From NCBI RefSeq assembly GCF_947179165.1, contig NC_077242.1, forward strand, positions 39,079,597 through 39,143,596: a stretch of DNA of 64,000 nucleotides, written 5' to 3'. The notes under the pieces were generated by a model. The model was not told the DNA's origin and made no database searches. It was given only the letters and a program-made list of their open reading frames with translations. Made by a program: the position numbers and the translations under genes. This document shows positions 12,517 to 24,985 of this stretch, in pieces. Positions within the stretch are counted from its first letter, which is position 1, and every line of letters starts with the position of its first letter. The stretch comes from Solanum dulcamara (lineage: Eukaryota; Streptophyta; Magnoliopsida; Solanales; Solanaceae).

Positions 12517-12705
12517 CTTAATAAATGCTGGAGTTGGTAAATCTGTAGGATCCATTGCGTCGCCCATATATGAGCAAATAACTGAAAAGGAAGCACGATT
12601 ATAGAATGTGTCCTTCCTCGTAATGAGAAAGGAAGACGTCAGAAAATCCTGGGTCGAAGCAACCAAAATTTCTCCACTCTTCGGAGTGCATAAATTGTTT
12701 TGAAC
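12517..12705 (-). pseudogene. NRPC1: NRPC1 pseudogene exon 12
   Basis: 63 open codons from [20 protein letters not shown] through [19 protein letters not shown]. This block is diagnostic of the Pol III subunit. Confidence 0.9.
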
Positions 12706-13324
12706 CTGCATTTTTATCACAAACACATAAAGGAGAAAACTAACATGGAAACAAATAAAGACGAGTTCACTATTTCTTCATAGCCTATTTTGGTCACAGT
12801 TAGAGGACAGACTCAAACAATTTCTGCCACATTTTTGCAACAAGATATCATTAAAAAGATGGGAGTTTGGAAGATCTGCTTTTCAGGTTTCCTGTTGTAA
12901 CTTTCAGAAACTTCCAAACCGAAATGTAATATTAGTAAAGCATAGATGAGGAAACCTTGACCTCGCTTGGAAAGCCTTAAGCAAAAATCTCAAATAAGGG
13001 AACAGAAGAGAAGATGCACTGGAATAATTAAGAAGCAACCCAAATCCCTCCCCTCAATCTTGTAACATATGCTCTATAGATTCTATTAAATAACTTCAGC
13101 TAATAAGCAGGTAGGGATTTCGTTCTGATTTTAAGAAGACGCCATTCTGATATGCCAATGGACCTTTCAGACAGACAAACACTATTGACAATGGAAGCAG
13201 CAATCTATATTTTATTTCTGACAGGAAAGGAGAGTATTAATCACAAAGAGATCGAGTAGAAATGGGAAAAAGAAAAGTTTCCTCGCTTTGGAAAAGGGAA
13301 AAGGCAAAGCAAACTACATCAAGA

Positions 13325-13420
13325 TATGGAGCCCTTGAGACATCACGGTCATCTTTCAAATAGATGACCTTATATGGAGCCCTCGAGACATCACGTCCAT
13401 CTTTCAAATAGATGACCTTA
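13325..13420. repeat. 48-bp tandem duplication
   Basis: Two units beginning TATGGAGCCC (13325 and 13373), ending AGATGACCTTA, with three or four differences. Lies in the intron between exons 11 and 12. The rest of that intron (12706-14121) shows nothing else. Confidence 0.85.
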
Positions 13421-14121
13421 AGCAGTAGACTCTAAAGCTGCATAAATGCAACAGAGAAAACCCAAACCGGCATACCCCTCGAATATATTAAGTCATCCCA
13501 TATTGAATCTGCAATTTTGGCTCTTCCCAGAGTCTATACTGCTCTAGTCCAATTAATGTGGCAACCTTACCATTTAGGGAGTCAAAGAGGTTGCTAACTA
13601 AACATGCTTCTCTTAAATGTTTTGAATTATTACTATTATGACTTATAGTATTTTTAATGTAGTTTTCAAATATGTAACTTTAATTCCAAAAATTAATGAA
13701 TCTATGTTCGAATTAACGCCGAAAATCAATTACTTTGACAATTGTACTCCTAACTTTGCCACATAAAGTGAAATGGAGGGAGTACTTTATAAAGTATATA
13801 AAAAATAATAAAATTGAAGACTATACCAAGCAAATTGTTTCTTTTAAATTTGATAAAAGTGAAAATATTAGACAAAATAGCTTTTGTATCGATTGGATAG
13901 TATTGACCATAGTTCTGTATTAGTCCACCCCAAAGGTTGACAGTTTCCCCAACACATCAAATGTTTACCTCACAATGAACTAGGATGCGGACTTTCTCAA
14001 CTGGACTTCTCTTTCACACATTACTATAATTTCAAACACTTGCATAGCTAACTCAAAACACTACCATTTTACTTGTTATCCACATATGTCAAGCAAAGAT
14101 GAGTGGAAAGAGTAAACTTAC

Positions 14122-14262
14122 CCCCATTAACATAAGAGCCTCTGTCCTCGCCTCCTCTGTTTGTGGCACATGCATATTCATCTCATCGCCATCAAAATCA
14201 GCATTATAAGGGTTACATACAGATTCATTAAATCTCAATGTGCGCCATGGCATTATCCTCGC
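14122..14262 (-). pseudogene. NRPC1: NRPC1 pseudogene exon 11 (catalytic Mg loop)
   Basis: 47 open codons with [20 protein letters not shown] and the metal-binding [15 protein letters not shown]. The three catalytic aspartates are intact although the gene is broken elsewhere. Confidence 0.92.
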
Positions 14263-14378
14263 CTGCCAGAAAAAATGAAAAATTATAATTTGAAGACTGA
14301 ATGATCCAAAGGCTCCAGTACCTGGACATGAGCCAGCAACATATTCATTCACGCATTTTTTATCAAAATAATAGTCAC

Positions 14379-14520
14379 CCGATGAGACATGATTGACATT
14401 CTATGCAGACTTGGCTGTCTGTTAAACAGGATTATATCTCCATCTTCTAGATGTCGATCAACAATATAATCAAATTTCAATTCATCAGCATGACGCTTTC
14501 TAGAAGAGAACATCAACGAT
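14379..14520 (-). pseudogene. NRPC1: NRPC1 pseudogene exon 10
   Basis: Encodes [20 protein letters not shown] then [20 protein letters not shown], the conserved block just before the catalytic loop. Open, with donor GTGACT. Confidence 0.88.
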
Positions 14521-14606
14521 CTGCATTATACAATTAAGCTAGACTTTAGAAGATTTAGGCATGTGATTTACAGGAAGGGTTGAAAAAGTACAGTTCTTAT
14601 ATCTCA

Positions 14607-14749
14607 GTTCCATCAGGATGCCTGATAAACTTCGCACCAGGATACTTATTTGGTCCATTACGAACAAATTGCCTCAACTTCTCTATATTGTGCTGAGAAA
14701 CTCGCTCAGGATATGTTAAAATTTGAGCCATCAGTATTGGAACAGCAAC
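14607..14749 (-). pseudogene. NRPC1: NRPC1 pseudogene exon 9, splice donor lost
   Basis: Encodes [17 protein letters not shown] to KFIRHPDGT. Exon 10 needs this exon to end at 14607, but the next bases read TGAGATATAAG, not GTGAG. Reading on meets TAA at 14597-14599. The expected donor is therefore missing by one substitution or deletion. Confidence 0.82.
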
Positions 14750-14825
14750 CTGCATATGTATTTGTGATTCTCCCTTCATAGTGAAATTTAATGATTGATA
14801 TCGATCAAACACTAGTTCCGTGTCA

Positions 14826-15047
<222 letters not shown>

Positions 15048-17485
15048 CTATATCAATGTTGTAACATCGAGTAAGATAAAATAGAGGTCTGAAGTAGCAT
15101 TAATAGACAGAAAATATCTGGTCAACATGCATCAGCAAATTGACAATAATTGATGCACGAGACATAAATTTCAAATTCCCTGATGTTTGGAGAAACCCTG
15201 CCTGTTAGCCTAAATAGACACTTGCTGACATATATCTCTCACAAGAAAAGCTCGCACTAAACATTCAGTAATTATGTCAAACCAATATCAAAAAGTTCAA
15301 GATCATTTTCCAGTGTTTCACCAGGGAACACACAGTTTAGTGGGATTGATATCTAGACTCAAGTGATGGTCGTCGTGTTCAATAAGATCGTGAAGAGAAA
15401 CAAGCACATATTGCAAAAAGAGATAAATGAATGATGTAGTGCTGAGATTTAGCAGAACTAACAGAACTGCTAGACAAATTGAGTCAAATCGCTATCACAG
15501 TAGTTAGATTCAAAATCTACCCTACACTATCCTAGCAATTCAATCTTGAAGAGACAGTAATTTGCAATGGTGTGTCTGCAAATACCAAGATTTAACAGTA
15601 GCACAAGCTTTTTTTGATTTCAACACTTAAAAAACTATTTGATAAATATTTTACCTAACATAGGTTAAAAATCTACTGTAGTAGCTCTCTCCACAGGTAT
15701 AATATGGATAAATTCTCCAATTCATATAAGGAGGTAAGGAAATCAACTTGGATGGGAGAATGTAATCCTTTTTTTATATATAAAAACGGAAGTATGTATT
15801 CCTAGTATTAGTACAAAAGGACTAGAATTTTATCTGCTAAACCAGAGAGTACAAAAGGACCAACCCAAAGGTGCAGAAGCACACAATATCTGAAAGAATT
15901 CCCATCAGTTGTAATGTGCATGCTATTGCATCATGTATCTTAAAGAACGTGTCTAAATTGGAAATAAAGTTATCAACTGGTTCGTTTCTACCGTGGGCAA
16001 AAGCTGATGTTAGAAAATAAAACACCGCAATTACAACCTGATAATGAGTTGGCAGAAATGGCAAGGCAAAAACGAGGTGACCAGAAGCAGACACAGAAAT
16101 TTGCAACCCGCAACTAACAACCTCTGCCACTTGGATGTCCAATACAAGAATAAACTTCCCAATTTCTACGCTCTCAAGATTGCATCTTTCTCACTACCTT
16201 CCTCTACAACCCTGTACCTTGAGATGATCTCCCAGTTACTCCACTATGAGTTACTAAGCAGAGGTCTTCTACTGTTCTGATTGTGGTACACCCCCCGGGG
16301 CAGCTTTATGGAGTTCAAACATAAACAAGAATGCATGTTCCATCAACTTTTTGAAGAGCGTGAATTGCTTCATCAAGTTTGCTAAAGGAGGAATAATTAA
16401 ACTATTTAGGTAGCCCTGTAACACACCCCAAAACATGTGAGTCTAATTCTTTTTCTTGGACCTTGACATGATGTGCTGCTAGCATATGACCCCAAGTATT
16501 GGGGGTGAAAGAACCGGTACATCCAACCTAAAACCTTAAATCAGGTGAAGTCAACCTAAGACCTATAAAGCCCCATTGGATGACCTTATTTATCAGATGT
16601 GAGGCTCTACATACCTCACACAACTCGGTTTTTGAGGTTCACAAGTGGACTTGAATGTGGACCTACAAATGAGAGACATGAATAATGTTAGAGCGTCAAC
16701 ACTAGGTGAGAGAATGTGTCATTGTCTTCTTATGAATTTGGACAATTCTCACCTTAGTAATTAAATTTTGGTGTTGAATCACGCCCCCAAGCTCCATTTT
16801 CTTCCCTTGGTATAAAGGTCAGGCCCATCCCTGTGGATGGGTTTCCAATGTTGGGCCCCACATTATTTTATAAACGGCTCAAATGTCCAATCCTGGGCAT
16901 GCCAGGGGGAGAGGGTGTTAGAATGCTACACATTTGTAAGAAAAATCGTTGTTTGTCTTCATATATGTGGGCCAGCTTGCATATGGTGGGCCATATGAAA
17001 GGAAAGGAATGAGAGAATTTTCAAAGGAAGATCAAACTCCATTCAAAAGATCAAAGGGAAATGCATTTCTACTTTATGTTTTTGGTGTAAAGAGCAATGT
17101 ATAGTAAATAAAATACCGATAGTGGACTTCCTAGGCTTTTTGTAATTAGCTATCTATGTAAGCACACTTTTGGAGGTGGCAAGCATACCCTTAATGCTGA
17201 AAAATACATGTTACCAGTTTTAAAAAAAACTTATATTCGGCTCCTCCTCATCACTTTTAAGGAAAATAGACTCCAGCTATCAAAATATGCTTAAATACTT
17301 CTCATCAAGTACACAATTACACTATAACATAAAAGAAATGCAACACATATTGAATATGAAGTCGAGGAGAAATTCGGTAAAAATTCCATCTAATTAACAA
17401 CCAAAAAAAGTTACAAAAAGGTGATAACTGAGAACACTGAATATCATTGACTTTCAAAAAGAGCAGAAAGTCAACCAAAAATTAC
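15048..17485. other. Intron 7 of NRPC1 pseudogene, possible miniature LTR element
   Basis: No exon was found and none is needed, since the exon phases on both sides join. Around 16680-17000 a weak TGTTAGAGCGTC...TGTTAGAATGCT pair of starts, with a purine run (GGGGGAGAGGG, 16905-16915) just before the second, hints at a degraded miniature LTR retrotransposon. This is not secure. Confidence 0.3.
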
Positions 17486-17582
17486 CAGACTCTTAACAGG
17501 AGTGCTATCAGACATCTCTTGATGAAGACTGGCATTTGCTTGAATAATGAACTTAAGCCTCTCCGTGATGTCATTCTCATTG
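17486..17582 (-). pseudogene. NRPC1: NRPC1 pseudogene exon 7
   Basis: Encodes NENDITERLKFIIQANASL and a short tail. NENDIT-RLK-II is conserved in Pol III largest subunits. Acceptor TTGCAG, donor GTAATT. Confidence 0.83.
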
Positions 17583-18184
17583 CTGCAACAGGCAACTAAA
17601 CAACTTCAGGAAGTTATCAGAAGTATTTGAATCTTAATGTGAGAGATAATAGCACTGCAAATGACAAAGCCAGGCTTCAAGTGGTAATTGAGCATCTATC
17701 ATAATATCAATGCGTCACTCATGTAAAGCTACAAAAGAAGAAGAGTATTGGCAACAATCTCAGGGATTGAGGTTCCATAGAAAAAAAAATTAACACTGAA
17801 AATTGTTGAGCTAAATCAAAATGCAACAAAACTATGTGAAGTGTCCAATTAGAACTTATCTAGCCTATGTTTGGTAAAAAATGTAACACTTTGTCACAAG
17901 TAGAAACCATATCCAGATTCCTGCCAAATATCCTCCATGTTTTTCATGCTCTTATATCATAGGTGAAACATATGATCACCCAACAACCTACGCCTCAAAA
18001 AGTTCACATCCCAAAACAAGTAGCGCAGCTACCTATGAACACAAAATTGAGAGAAAAGGGAACTTATAAATAACTAAAATGCTTTTTAAGTGTGGAAAAA
18101 CATTTGTGCAGTAAAATTTCTTCTATTGTCAACAAACATTCTAGATCAAAGTAAAAGTTATTAGACAAAAAAGCTGCATATGAC

Positions 18185-18297
18185 CTCTGTGTTCCGCCAT
18201 CCACAAATACTGAAGGGCGAATAGCTATTGGTGGCACCAGAATACTTGTAATAAGGAGTTTTTCTGGTCTATCACTAAGGTAGAGTAACTCACAATC
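18185..18297 (-). pseudogene. NRPC1: NRPC1 pseudogene exon 6
   Basis: Encodes [15 protein letters not shown] and [16 protein letters not shown], the well-conserved VPP-x-IRPSV segment of largest subunits. Acceptor GCAG, donor GTCATA. Confidence 0.87.
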
Positions 18298-18423
18298 CTG
18301 CATGCAAAACCATGAGAGAACAATGGTAGAAAAGATAATTAAAAAGTAGGACTAGACAACCAAGTGAATTAGTTTAGAAGAAGAACTAAAGAGCGTATGA
18401 ATTAACAAAACATTAAACAATAC

Positions 18424-18593
18424 CTCATCGGACATATTCTTGAAAAGGGAGTAAACTACTTTGGGGTCAATTTCTGGAGGCACACTAACAGATGCCCTGA
18501 GCTCTCTCTTGTCAGAGATAGCTACATTGAGCTCATCCAAGATACGATTTCCTTGTTCATGTATGATTTTTAACTGAACCCTTTTCACCATAC
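18424..18593 (-). pseudogene. NRPC1: NRPC1 pseudogene exon 5
   Basis: Starts GT|ATGGTGAAAAGG and encodes MVKRVQLKIIHEQ to YSLFKNMSDE. This is a poorly conserved linker followed by the conserved LFK-MSD motif. It is open and phase-compatible on both sides. Confidence 0.82.
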
Positions 18594-18719
18594 CTACAAT
18601 TAACAAAAATAAAAGAATAAGATAAACAATGAGATTGTGAGGGTACTATGACCATGCAAAGACCATAGAGTAACGCAGCCTCCCCTAATAATCAAAGTCT
18701 CAGATAAATCATTTGAAAT

Positions 18720-19187
18720 TGTTGAAGACATAATTAAGCAAATGGAGAGACATTTATACCCTTAAATATAGATTTACTTTTTTGGTAGCTTTTGGTGCAT
18801 ACTAATTATTGTACATGATATAGATGCAATGGTAGAAACAATAGAAGATTTGCACAATTTGTAACTACGCTTGTTGCACTGGCCACTAGCTTAGTGCAAG
18901 TATTTATAAAATCTCTTATTGATTATTAAAAAAAATATATGCTCTTACTAACAGATTAAGTGTTTTAATGAGATGGTGGCACACTTCAACATGGTACCAG
19001 AGCAGATAGAGGTCCTGGGTTTGATTCTTAATGCCTCCCATTATTAAAAAGAATTTAACACATTTGGCTTGTGAAAAAAGAATCATGCCCTCACGTGATT
19101 GGGTGTGTTAAAGACATAACTAATTAAATAAAAGTTTGTTCTAACTAACAACTTAAGCTTTTAGTGAGATAGTCACACGGTTCAACA
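18720..19187 (+). mobile_element. TRIM-like miniature LTR retrotransposon (intron 4)
   Basis: The left repeat starts TGTTGAAGACATAA and ends CACACTTCAACA at 18991. It is followed at once by TGGTACCAGAGCAG, a tRNA-Met type primer site. The right repeat is TGTTAAAGACATAA to CACGGTTCAACA (19106-19187). The flanks share AAAT(T). The left repeat carries an insertion of about 190 bp (roughly 18745-18935). The internal region is only about 110 bp, with no coding capacity. Confidence 0.7.
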
Positions 19188-19749
19188 AAATTATATAAAG
19201 TTTGATATATTTTTTAAGGTAAATAATTTTATTAATAATGGAAAAAATCACCCATACACATTGTCTTTACTTCTTAGTATCATTTATAGTGTGTTTATAC
19301 AGATGTTTTAGGATAGAATTTAGCTTTTCATATGTGTCATTTGACTAATCTTTAAAAAGTTGTGATAAAAGTATATCACAATAATGGGCTAGGAGGCGAT
19401 CCTTGTTATTTGCTATCAGGTCAGAGAGAGACCTGACCCACAAGCTGGCCCCCTTAAAAACCTATTTACTTAATAAGGATCTATTATGCACAATAATATT
19501 TAACTAAATGATTTTTTTTAACATTTACAAGTTCAAAAAATATCCAATCATTTTATATTTCGCATTAGATTATTGATACAAAATTTTCATAAAATATTTT
19601 CAAATTAATGCTCTTTATAATCACGTGAAATACATGTGGAACGCAAATGCATAATGACTAGTCAATAAAAATGTATATGGAATCTAGACCGAACAAAGGA
19701 CTACTTTCACCCAAAATGATGGAGATGGAGATGGAGAAGAATACCAAAC

Positions 19750-19927
19750 CATTCATGTATCCGCATTTGGAACATGTGGCAGCCTTTTGGGAACTTGTCA
19801 TGGTATTACACCTTGTCACAACCTTTTTAAGTAGCTCACTCTTCTTCAAAAACTCAATTCTTGGATTTCTCATCTTCTTCAAAATGTCTCGAAGCTCCTT
19901 GTCATCAAGAAGTATCGAGGAGCAGCA
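19750..19927 (-). pseudogene. NRPC1: NRPC1 pseudogene exon 4
   Basis: Encodes [13 protein letters not shown] through CSKCGYMNG, including the second cysteine pair of the clamp. Open throughout. The donor GTTTGG after 19750 splits a glycine codon completed by exon 5. Confidence 0.87.
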
Positions 19928-20719
19928 CTGATCAAGAAAGCAGTTGCACAAGGAAAATTATTAAAGATACCAAGCTTTTGAGCAAGGACAGTGTAAGGGG
20001 AAAAAGCCAAAGGAAAATAAACTCTAACAAGGCATCATAAACTTCACTGATATTAGTTTTCTATCTCCAAAACATCATGACAAGGGAAAATCAACAACAA
20101 ACCCAGTGTAATCCCACAAGTGGGTATGGGGTAACAAGGTCAAATTATCATAATCAAATAAATTATTGTCCTGACGTGGAATCTTACCAATTGGCTTTTG
20201 AAAACTGTTAGGATTGTTCAATTTCAACTTACTTAATCACTATTCATATTTATTTTTATTACTGACATATGATATATCGCAACTGACTAACTTTTGCAAT
20301 GAAAATTCTCCACCAGATGATACTAACTTTACCTTCCGCAGATGTAGTACATTGCAAATTTTTTTATTCAAGATACAGGCAATTTCATGTTTGCACACAC
20401 AAAATATGTTTTAAACCTTCACCATAATTAATCTACCTTACCCAGCACCAGGCATTCTATACCTTCCCCCAAAATTAATTCACCTTACAATTCTATGTAT
20501 ACACCAACCCCATCAGAATCCTCTTTTTCGTTGTTCTAAATTTGATTTAGAGATTTTGTTTGCCTCTGAAACTAGCTTTTACATGTTAACTTAAGATTAC
20601 AGCGGGATAGCAGTCTTGCTCCTCAAACATCTCATTTACTTCTTCTATCATGTTAATATAAAATTACTAGTTTTTTACATATTAATTTAAAATTACTTTG
20701 TAATAGCAGTCTTACTCCT

Positions 20720-21051
20720 TTTAAAGATACGACACATGGGCCTAACTCTACCTCAAAAGCTAGTTCATTGGGGAAAGATTGTCCAAGTCCATATAAACAA
20801 ACCACCAGTCAATTCCCCAACCAATATGAGACTTCTACCCACTCTAACACCCTCCTTCACGCCCAGGCCCAACTGGAGCGTGGATCAGGAGCCCAAACGA
20901 GGATGGTCTGACTCTGATACCATGTAAAGATATGGCACATGGGTCTAACTCAACCTCAAAAGCTAGCTCATGAGGGGAGGATTGCCCAAGTCCATATAAA
21001 AAGACCACCGGTACATTCCCAACCAATGTGGGACTTTTACCCACTCTAACA
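20720..21051 (-). mobile_element. TRIM-like miniature LTR retrotransposon (intron 3), 332 bp
   Basis: On the minus strand: LTR TGTTAGAGTGGGTAAAAGTC to ATCTTTACA (21051 to 20923), then the primer site TGGTATCAGAGTCAGACC, an internal part of about 70 bp, a purine-rich GGCGTGAAGGAGGG, then the second LTR TGTTAGAGTGGGTAGAAGTC to CTTTAAA (20851 to 20720). Flanks CTCCT and CTCCC form a near-perfect 5-bp duplication. It is non-coding, so it depended on other elements to move. Confidence 0.82.
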
Positions 21052-22331
21052 CTCCCCAAACATCCCATTAACTTCTTCTGTCATGTTAATATAAAGTTAC
21101 TAGTTTTTACATGTTAATTTTAAATTACTACCTTTTTCCCCATTACCTCAAAATCATTCTCAACTACTTCTGCTTCTTTCTTTGATTCTTCTGTTGGGTG
21201 AAACAATTTCATCAATCAAACACCAAGTCAGTGTCATGATGTGTACGAACCTCTGCTTCTTTATCCCGAATTTGTTTCAAAAATGTTTTGTGCCCCCAAA
21301 CCAGCTTCTACTTTTCAGTGAATTCCCATAACTAAAAATTTGATACCAAAATGACACATATTTTGATCTGTATGAGCATTTCTACTACTTTTTGTCAACC
21401 AGAAACGGAAGTGTTCATATGGACCAGACAGGCTTTTTTAACCCCATAATAGACTTAATTTTTTAAAGAAAAAAATGTTTATAATAAGCAAGCATGCTTA
21501 ATACTCAACCTCATTCTTCACTATTTATTTTGGACCACGACAGAAAGAACTTTATAGTATGCAACAAGCAAACTGAAAAACAAAGAATGAAGGCTATAAA
21601 AATCAAGGTCTCTCACTAAAAGAATTATATCTAAAGGCTTTTCCTCCAGAGTTCATAATCGTTAATTAGAAAAATCAGGTTATGTATTGATTTTTAGAGG
21701 ACATCTGCTCATACACATGTTTTCTTATCTTTTTCCGTATTGAGAGTCTTTGCGACAACTGCAATTATCTGAAATATTTATGTCAGATCAATCGGAAAGG
21801 CAATCTAATTCTGATAAATGACCTACCACTCTTGTAGGTTCTAAACTGACAATTCTGGCTGTAATTTGGCAATTTGCACAAGTATTGCATCAAAGTATTA
21901 CATCAATTATATAGAGTGTCGATATACTATTTTTTTCCTTTGAGGATAGTAGGAAAGTAGATGTTTTTTTCTCATTATGCTAGATAACGTCTCTGAATAC
22001 TTTTCACACTTCTAAACTATAATTTAGCATAAAACTATCAAAAAATTTAATCATTTATAAACTTAAAATTAAAGTTACCAGTGACTCTTTTTTCAACCGA
22101 AGTAATTTCTAATAATTTGGGTACTATTTTTTCCTCACTACTATCAATATGATGTGGAAGAAAAATTATACTTCAGCCACTGTGCCAGTCAAATTGCTTT
22201 CTTGAAGTTATAAAATGTTGACATACCAAAAAAGATTAACTGAAAACTACGAATAGCATTTTCAATCTTTAAACCAGAAATCGCCTATTGCTGTATAAGA
22301 TTAAAGAAGTTAAGTTTAAATAAGATATCAC
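21052..22331. other. Rest of intron 3, nothing recognised
   Basis: AT-rich sequence without exon-like stretches, inverted ends or tandem arrays that I can identify. Confidence 0.4.
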
Positions 22332-22481
22332 CTTGCATATGTACTTCAAGATGTTCACCACAGTGCCTAAATATCCAACATTATAAACTGGTAGAGCAAG
22401 AACCAAGTACCCATAATGACCTGGACACTCTCTAAAGTTACCATAACATGTTTCACAACATCCATTCTTGTTTGGAGGCCC
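22332..22481 (-). pseudogene. NRPC1: NRPC1 pseudogene exon 3 (clamp zinc site)
   Basis: 50 codons from GPPNKNGCC to NILKYICK. It has the C-x2-C-x6-C-x2-H zinc ligands of the largest-subunit clamp and the LPVYNVGY segment. The exon is open and has clean TTTCAG and GTGATA junctions. Confidence 0.88.
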
Positions 22482-24494
22482 CTGAAATCCAAAACTTCCT
22501 ATAATCAAGATAGCATCAAAGACACAAAAAAGTATTTGGTAGACAGAAAATATATAAAGAGACTTCTCAGAGAGAAACATGAAGCACAAGGTTGTTGTTC
22601 CATCATCTACTCCTAAAACAATATAACTTTACTTAGCTTCCACTCATTCAAACTGATATGAGTGGCTCATAAATTGGTAGCAATTATAAACCTGTAGATT
22701 AGCTCGTAATTTTAAACTAAGATTTCTTTCCCATTCTTTTTACCAAAAGATTCTTTTGTAGACTTTCTGTTGTCCTAAATTCACATGAGGAAAGAAGCAA
22801 AGAAGCACCAACAACATAAACTTTTTGTCTATGGTGTGAAAAGAGCAAAATTACAAAAGAGCTTTCGAAGAAATAGAAATTCCGGTATGGAAATTAAAAG
22901 TGGTGATCTTGTTTACTTTTTCTTTTGGTGCTCTCGGTCAACTTTTTCGTCTCTTGGATAATATTTCAGCACATGTTCTGCCAGAGTTGGGACTCATGAC
23001 ACGCAAAGATCTTAATTCTAGCTTACCTAAATTGTATACATGTAATTACTAATTACTATGAATTTTCCAACTAAGCCAAGCTAATTCCTCAATTTTCTTC
23101 TCACAGCGAGTGTTTGGCTGTACTTGTTTGTGAATGATCAGAGTCCTAGAAAAGACGAACTTCACGCCAAATCAATTAAGTCTGAGTCTTCATTCATGAA
23201 ATACTCATCTCCAAAAAGGTTGCATATGCTATGCTCCAACAACAAATAGACATGTTACCTTAGCAATTTATCCTATTTTGAGATATTTCCCCCCTTTTAA
23301 CCCAGCATTGCAAATAGAAACCTAATTCCTCAATTAGTCTTTGCTCTATTAGGTCCATTTCATTCCAATACTATAAAATTCATCTTCTAAGACAAATCGA
23401 GAGTTCTCATTCACCCCGCCACCACAACACCCCCTCCCAAAAAAAAAATTACAAGTTCCCTGAAACTAGAAATACTCCAAACCTAACAGTTATTGCTACA
23501 CAGAGATACAAGTCTCTAACCAAACCAGAAAGACTCCTAATGCACACCCAAACCTAATTACTGCTATACATATTCCAACTTCTTAAAACAAATGGAAAGC
23601 TATTTTCCTTGCATCAAAATCTTCAAAATTCAAAAGGATACAAGCTAGAAACTAAAGAGAACATTCGTCGATAAGAAAACAGAATTTCACATTCCTTTTC
23701 CTTTTCTACACTCATCTCTCGATGCTCTAGAACATATAACATGGCATACCATCATTCTTTTTTTATTTTTGATGACCGTGGTGTGAGGCCAGCTTTGGCA
23801 CCTCGACTAATTCCACGGTGTAGTTGTCACCTATGGAAAGAATAAAATTCACAATTAGTCATACAAAATTTCATTAAACAATTTTCTCTAGTGGGTTAAG
23901 GTAAAGATATACATGGGGTCTATATAATAATTCAGAGAAAATAAAAAGTTAGAAAGTTCGACAAAACAAAAAGGTTTCAAAATCGAATCAATTAATTTCA
24001 ATGAGTTCTTAACTTTCACTAAAGATTTTTATATACGTTCTTCTATAGATATGCAAATATAGAATTTTATTTTAATTTTAGTCTGCAAATAGGTCGATGG
24101 GGAAAATGAAACTCCCCACCTTGGAATAGAAATGATCTTTATTCTTTTGTCAACAAAAAAGTTATTATTCAGTGAATAGTAAATAGAGGATTTCCTAATT
24201 CTCTGGTGTTATTTTGTATGAAACCTCATGGCTCTCGACCTATTTATTGACCACTAGGCCACGCCGTGGCATAACATCATTCTGGAAAGTCAGATTTCTC
24301 TTAATTTGGTGTAAATTGTATGTTTATGACAAGAAACAAAACTAAACTGCATTTTACTCCCTGCAAACCCGAAAAAGAATCCAGGGCAACAACTACACCT
24401 CCATATATTGAACCACAAATTATATAGTATAGTATATATAGACACGTTGGAATCAACCTTCTATCAGGATGAACAATGTAGATAAGAGAGTTAC
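22482..24494. other. Intron 2 of NRPC1 pseudogene with a short SINE-like fragment
   Basis: About 23770-23845 contains GATGACCGTGGTG, CCAGCTTTGGCACCTCGACT and AATTCCACGG. A similar string recurs near 43920-43965 and 44130-44157, so it is a dispersed repeat, SINE-like in size. The rest has no recognisable feature. Confidence 0.4.
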
Positions 24495-24624
24495 CATTCA
24501 GGGGTCTAACAAGACATTTTGAATAGGCTTTTTAGTAGATTCATAATAAAGCCCAAGGTACACTTCAACTTCAGCTAATTTCAAAATTTCAGCCTCTGAA
24601 AAGAGGGAAAATTGAATGCTTTTT
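24495..24624 (-). pseudogene. NRPC1: NRPC1 pseudogene exon 2
   Basis: Encodes KSIQFSLFSEAEI and then AEVEVYLGLYYES, matching the start of the clamp. A TGA at 24498-24500 replaces the arginine of the conserved LLDPRM. Acceptor CAG before 24624, donor GTAAC after 24495. Confidence 0.8.
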
Positions 24625-24667
24625 CTGTCCAACAACATTAAAAAAAAAAGGATCAACAACTACTGAC

Positions 24668-24738
24668 ATCTTTCTAGGGCCAACATCTTCAATGTAAGGC
24701 TATTTTGTGACTTGGAAGGAGTTTTATATTCTCTTCAT
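24668..24738 (-). pseudogene. NRPC1: NRPC1 pseudogene exon 1 (N-terminus)
   Basis: The conserved stretch PYIEDVGPRK marks the N-terminus. The ATG at 24736-24738 is the best start seen but is not proven. Two stops follow it in frame: TAA at 24724-24726, and TAG at 24700-24702 directly before PYIEDVG, where a glutamine is usual. The exon ends AT before GTCAGT, giving phase 2 that fits exon 2. Confidence 0.72.
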
Positions 24739-24894
24739 CTTCCTGGGCACCACTCAGGAAACCCAAAAAGGACTGTTTTTTGTGGGGGTTTAAGAAGATG
24801 CTTACTGGGGTTTATGGGGCGCCAGTGACAACGATGGACGGTACAGAGGAAATCCTAAGTGGACTTTATTAATAATGAAGGCGGCGAGAGCAAA

Positions 24895-24985
24895 GTTCTC
24901 CGTAGGTCAGTTGGTAAATGATATTTAGGGTTTTTGCCTCTTCTTTCAAAGGCCTAGGTTCGATTCTCGCCGGTCGCAAATATGT
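24895..24985 (+). other. tRNA-like relic with A-box and B-box
   Basis: CGTAGGTCAGTTGGTAAAT resembles a Pol III A-box arm and GGTTCGATTCT a B-box, at tRNA-like spacing. The T stem does not pair properly and the acceptor ends do not match, so this is at most the head of an old tRNA-derived SINE or a tRNA pseudogene. It lies about 160 bp upstream of the NRPC1 pseudogene start. Confidence 0.3.

Noticed and set aside
15837..16280. Small open frames on both strands in NRPC1 intron 7
   Set aside because: No domain, no splice logic, no homology that I recognise. Chance open frames.
19671..19931. 86-codon plus-strand frame
   Set aside because: Antisense shadow of NRPC1 exon 4.
24895..24985. Functional tRNA gene
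   Set aside because: A- and B-box-like words are present, but the T stem and acceptor stem do not pair, so only a relic is listed.
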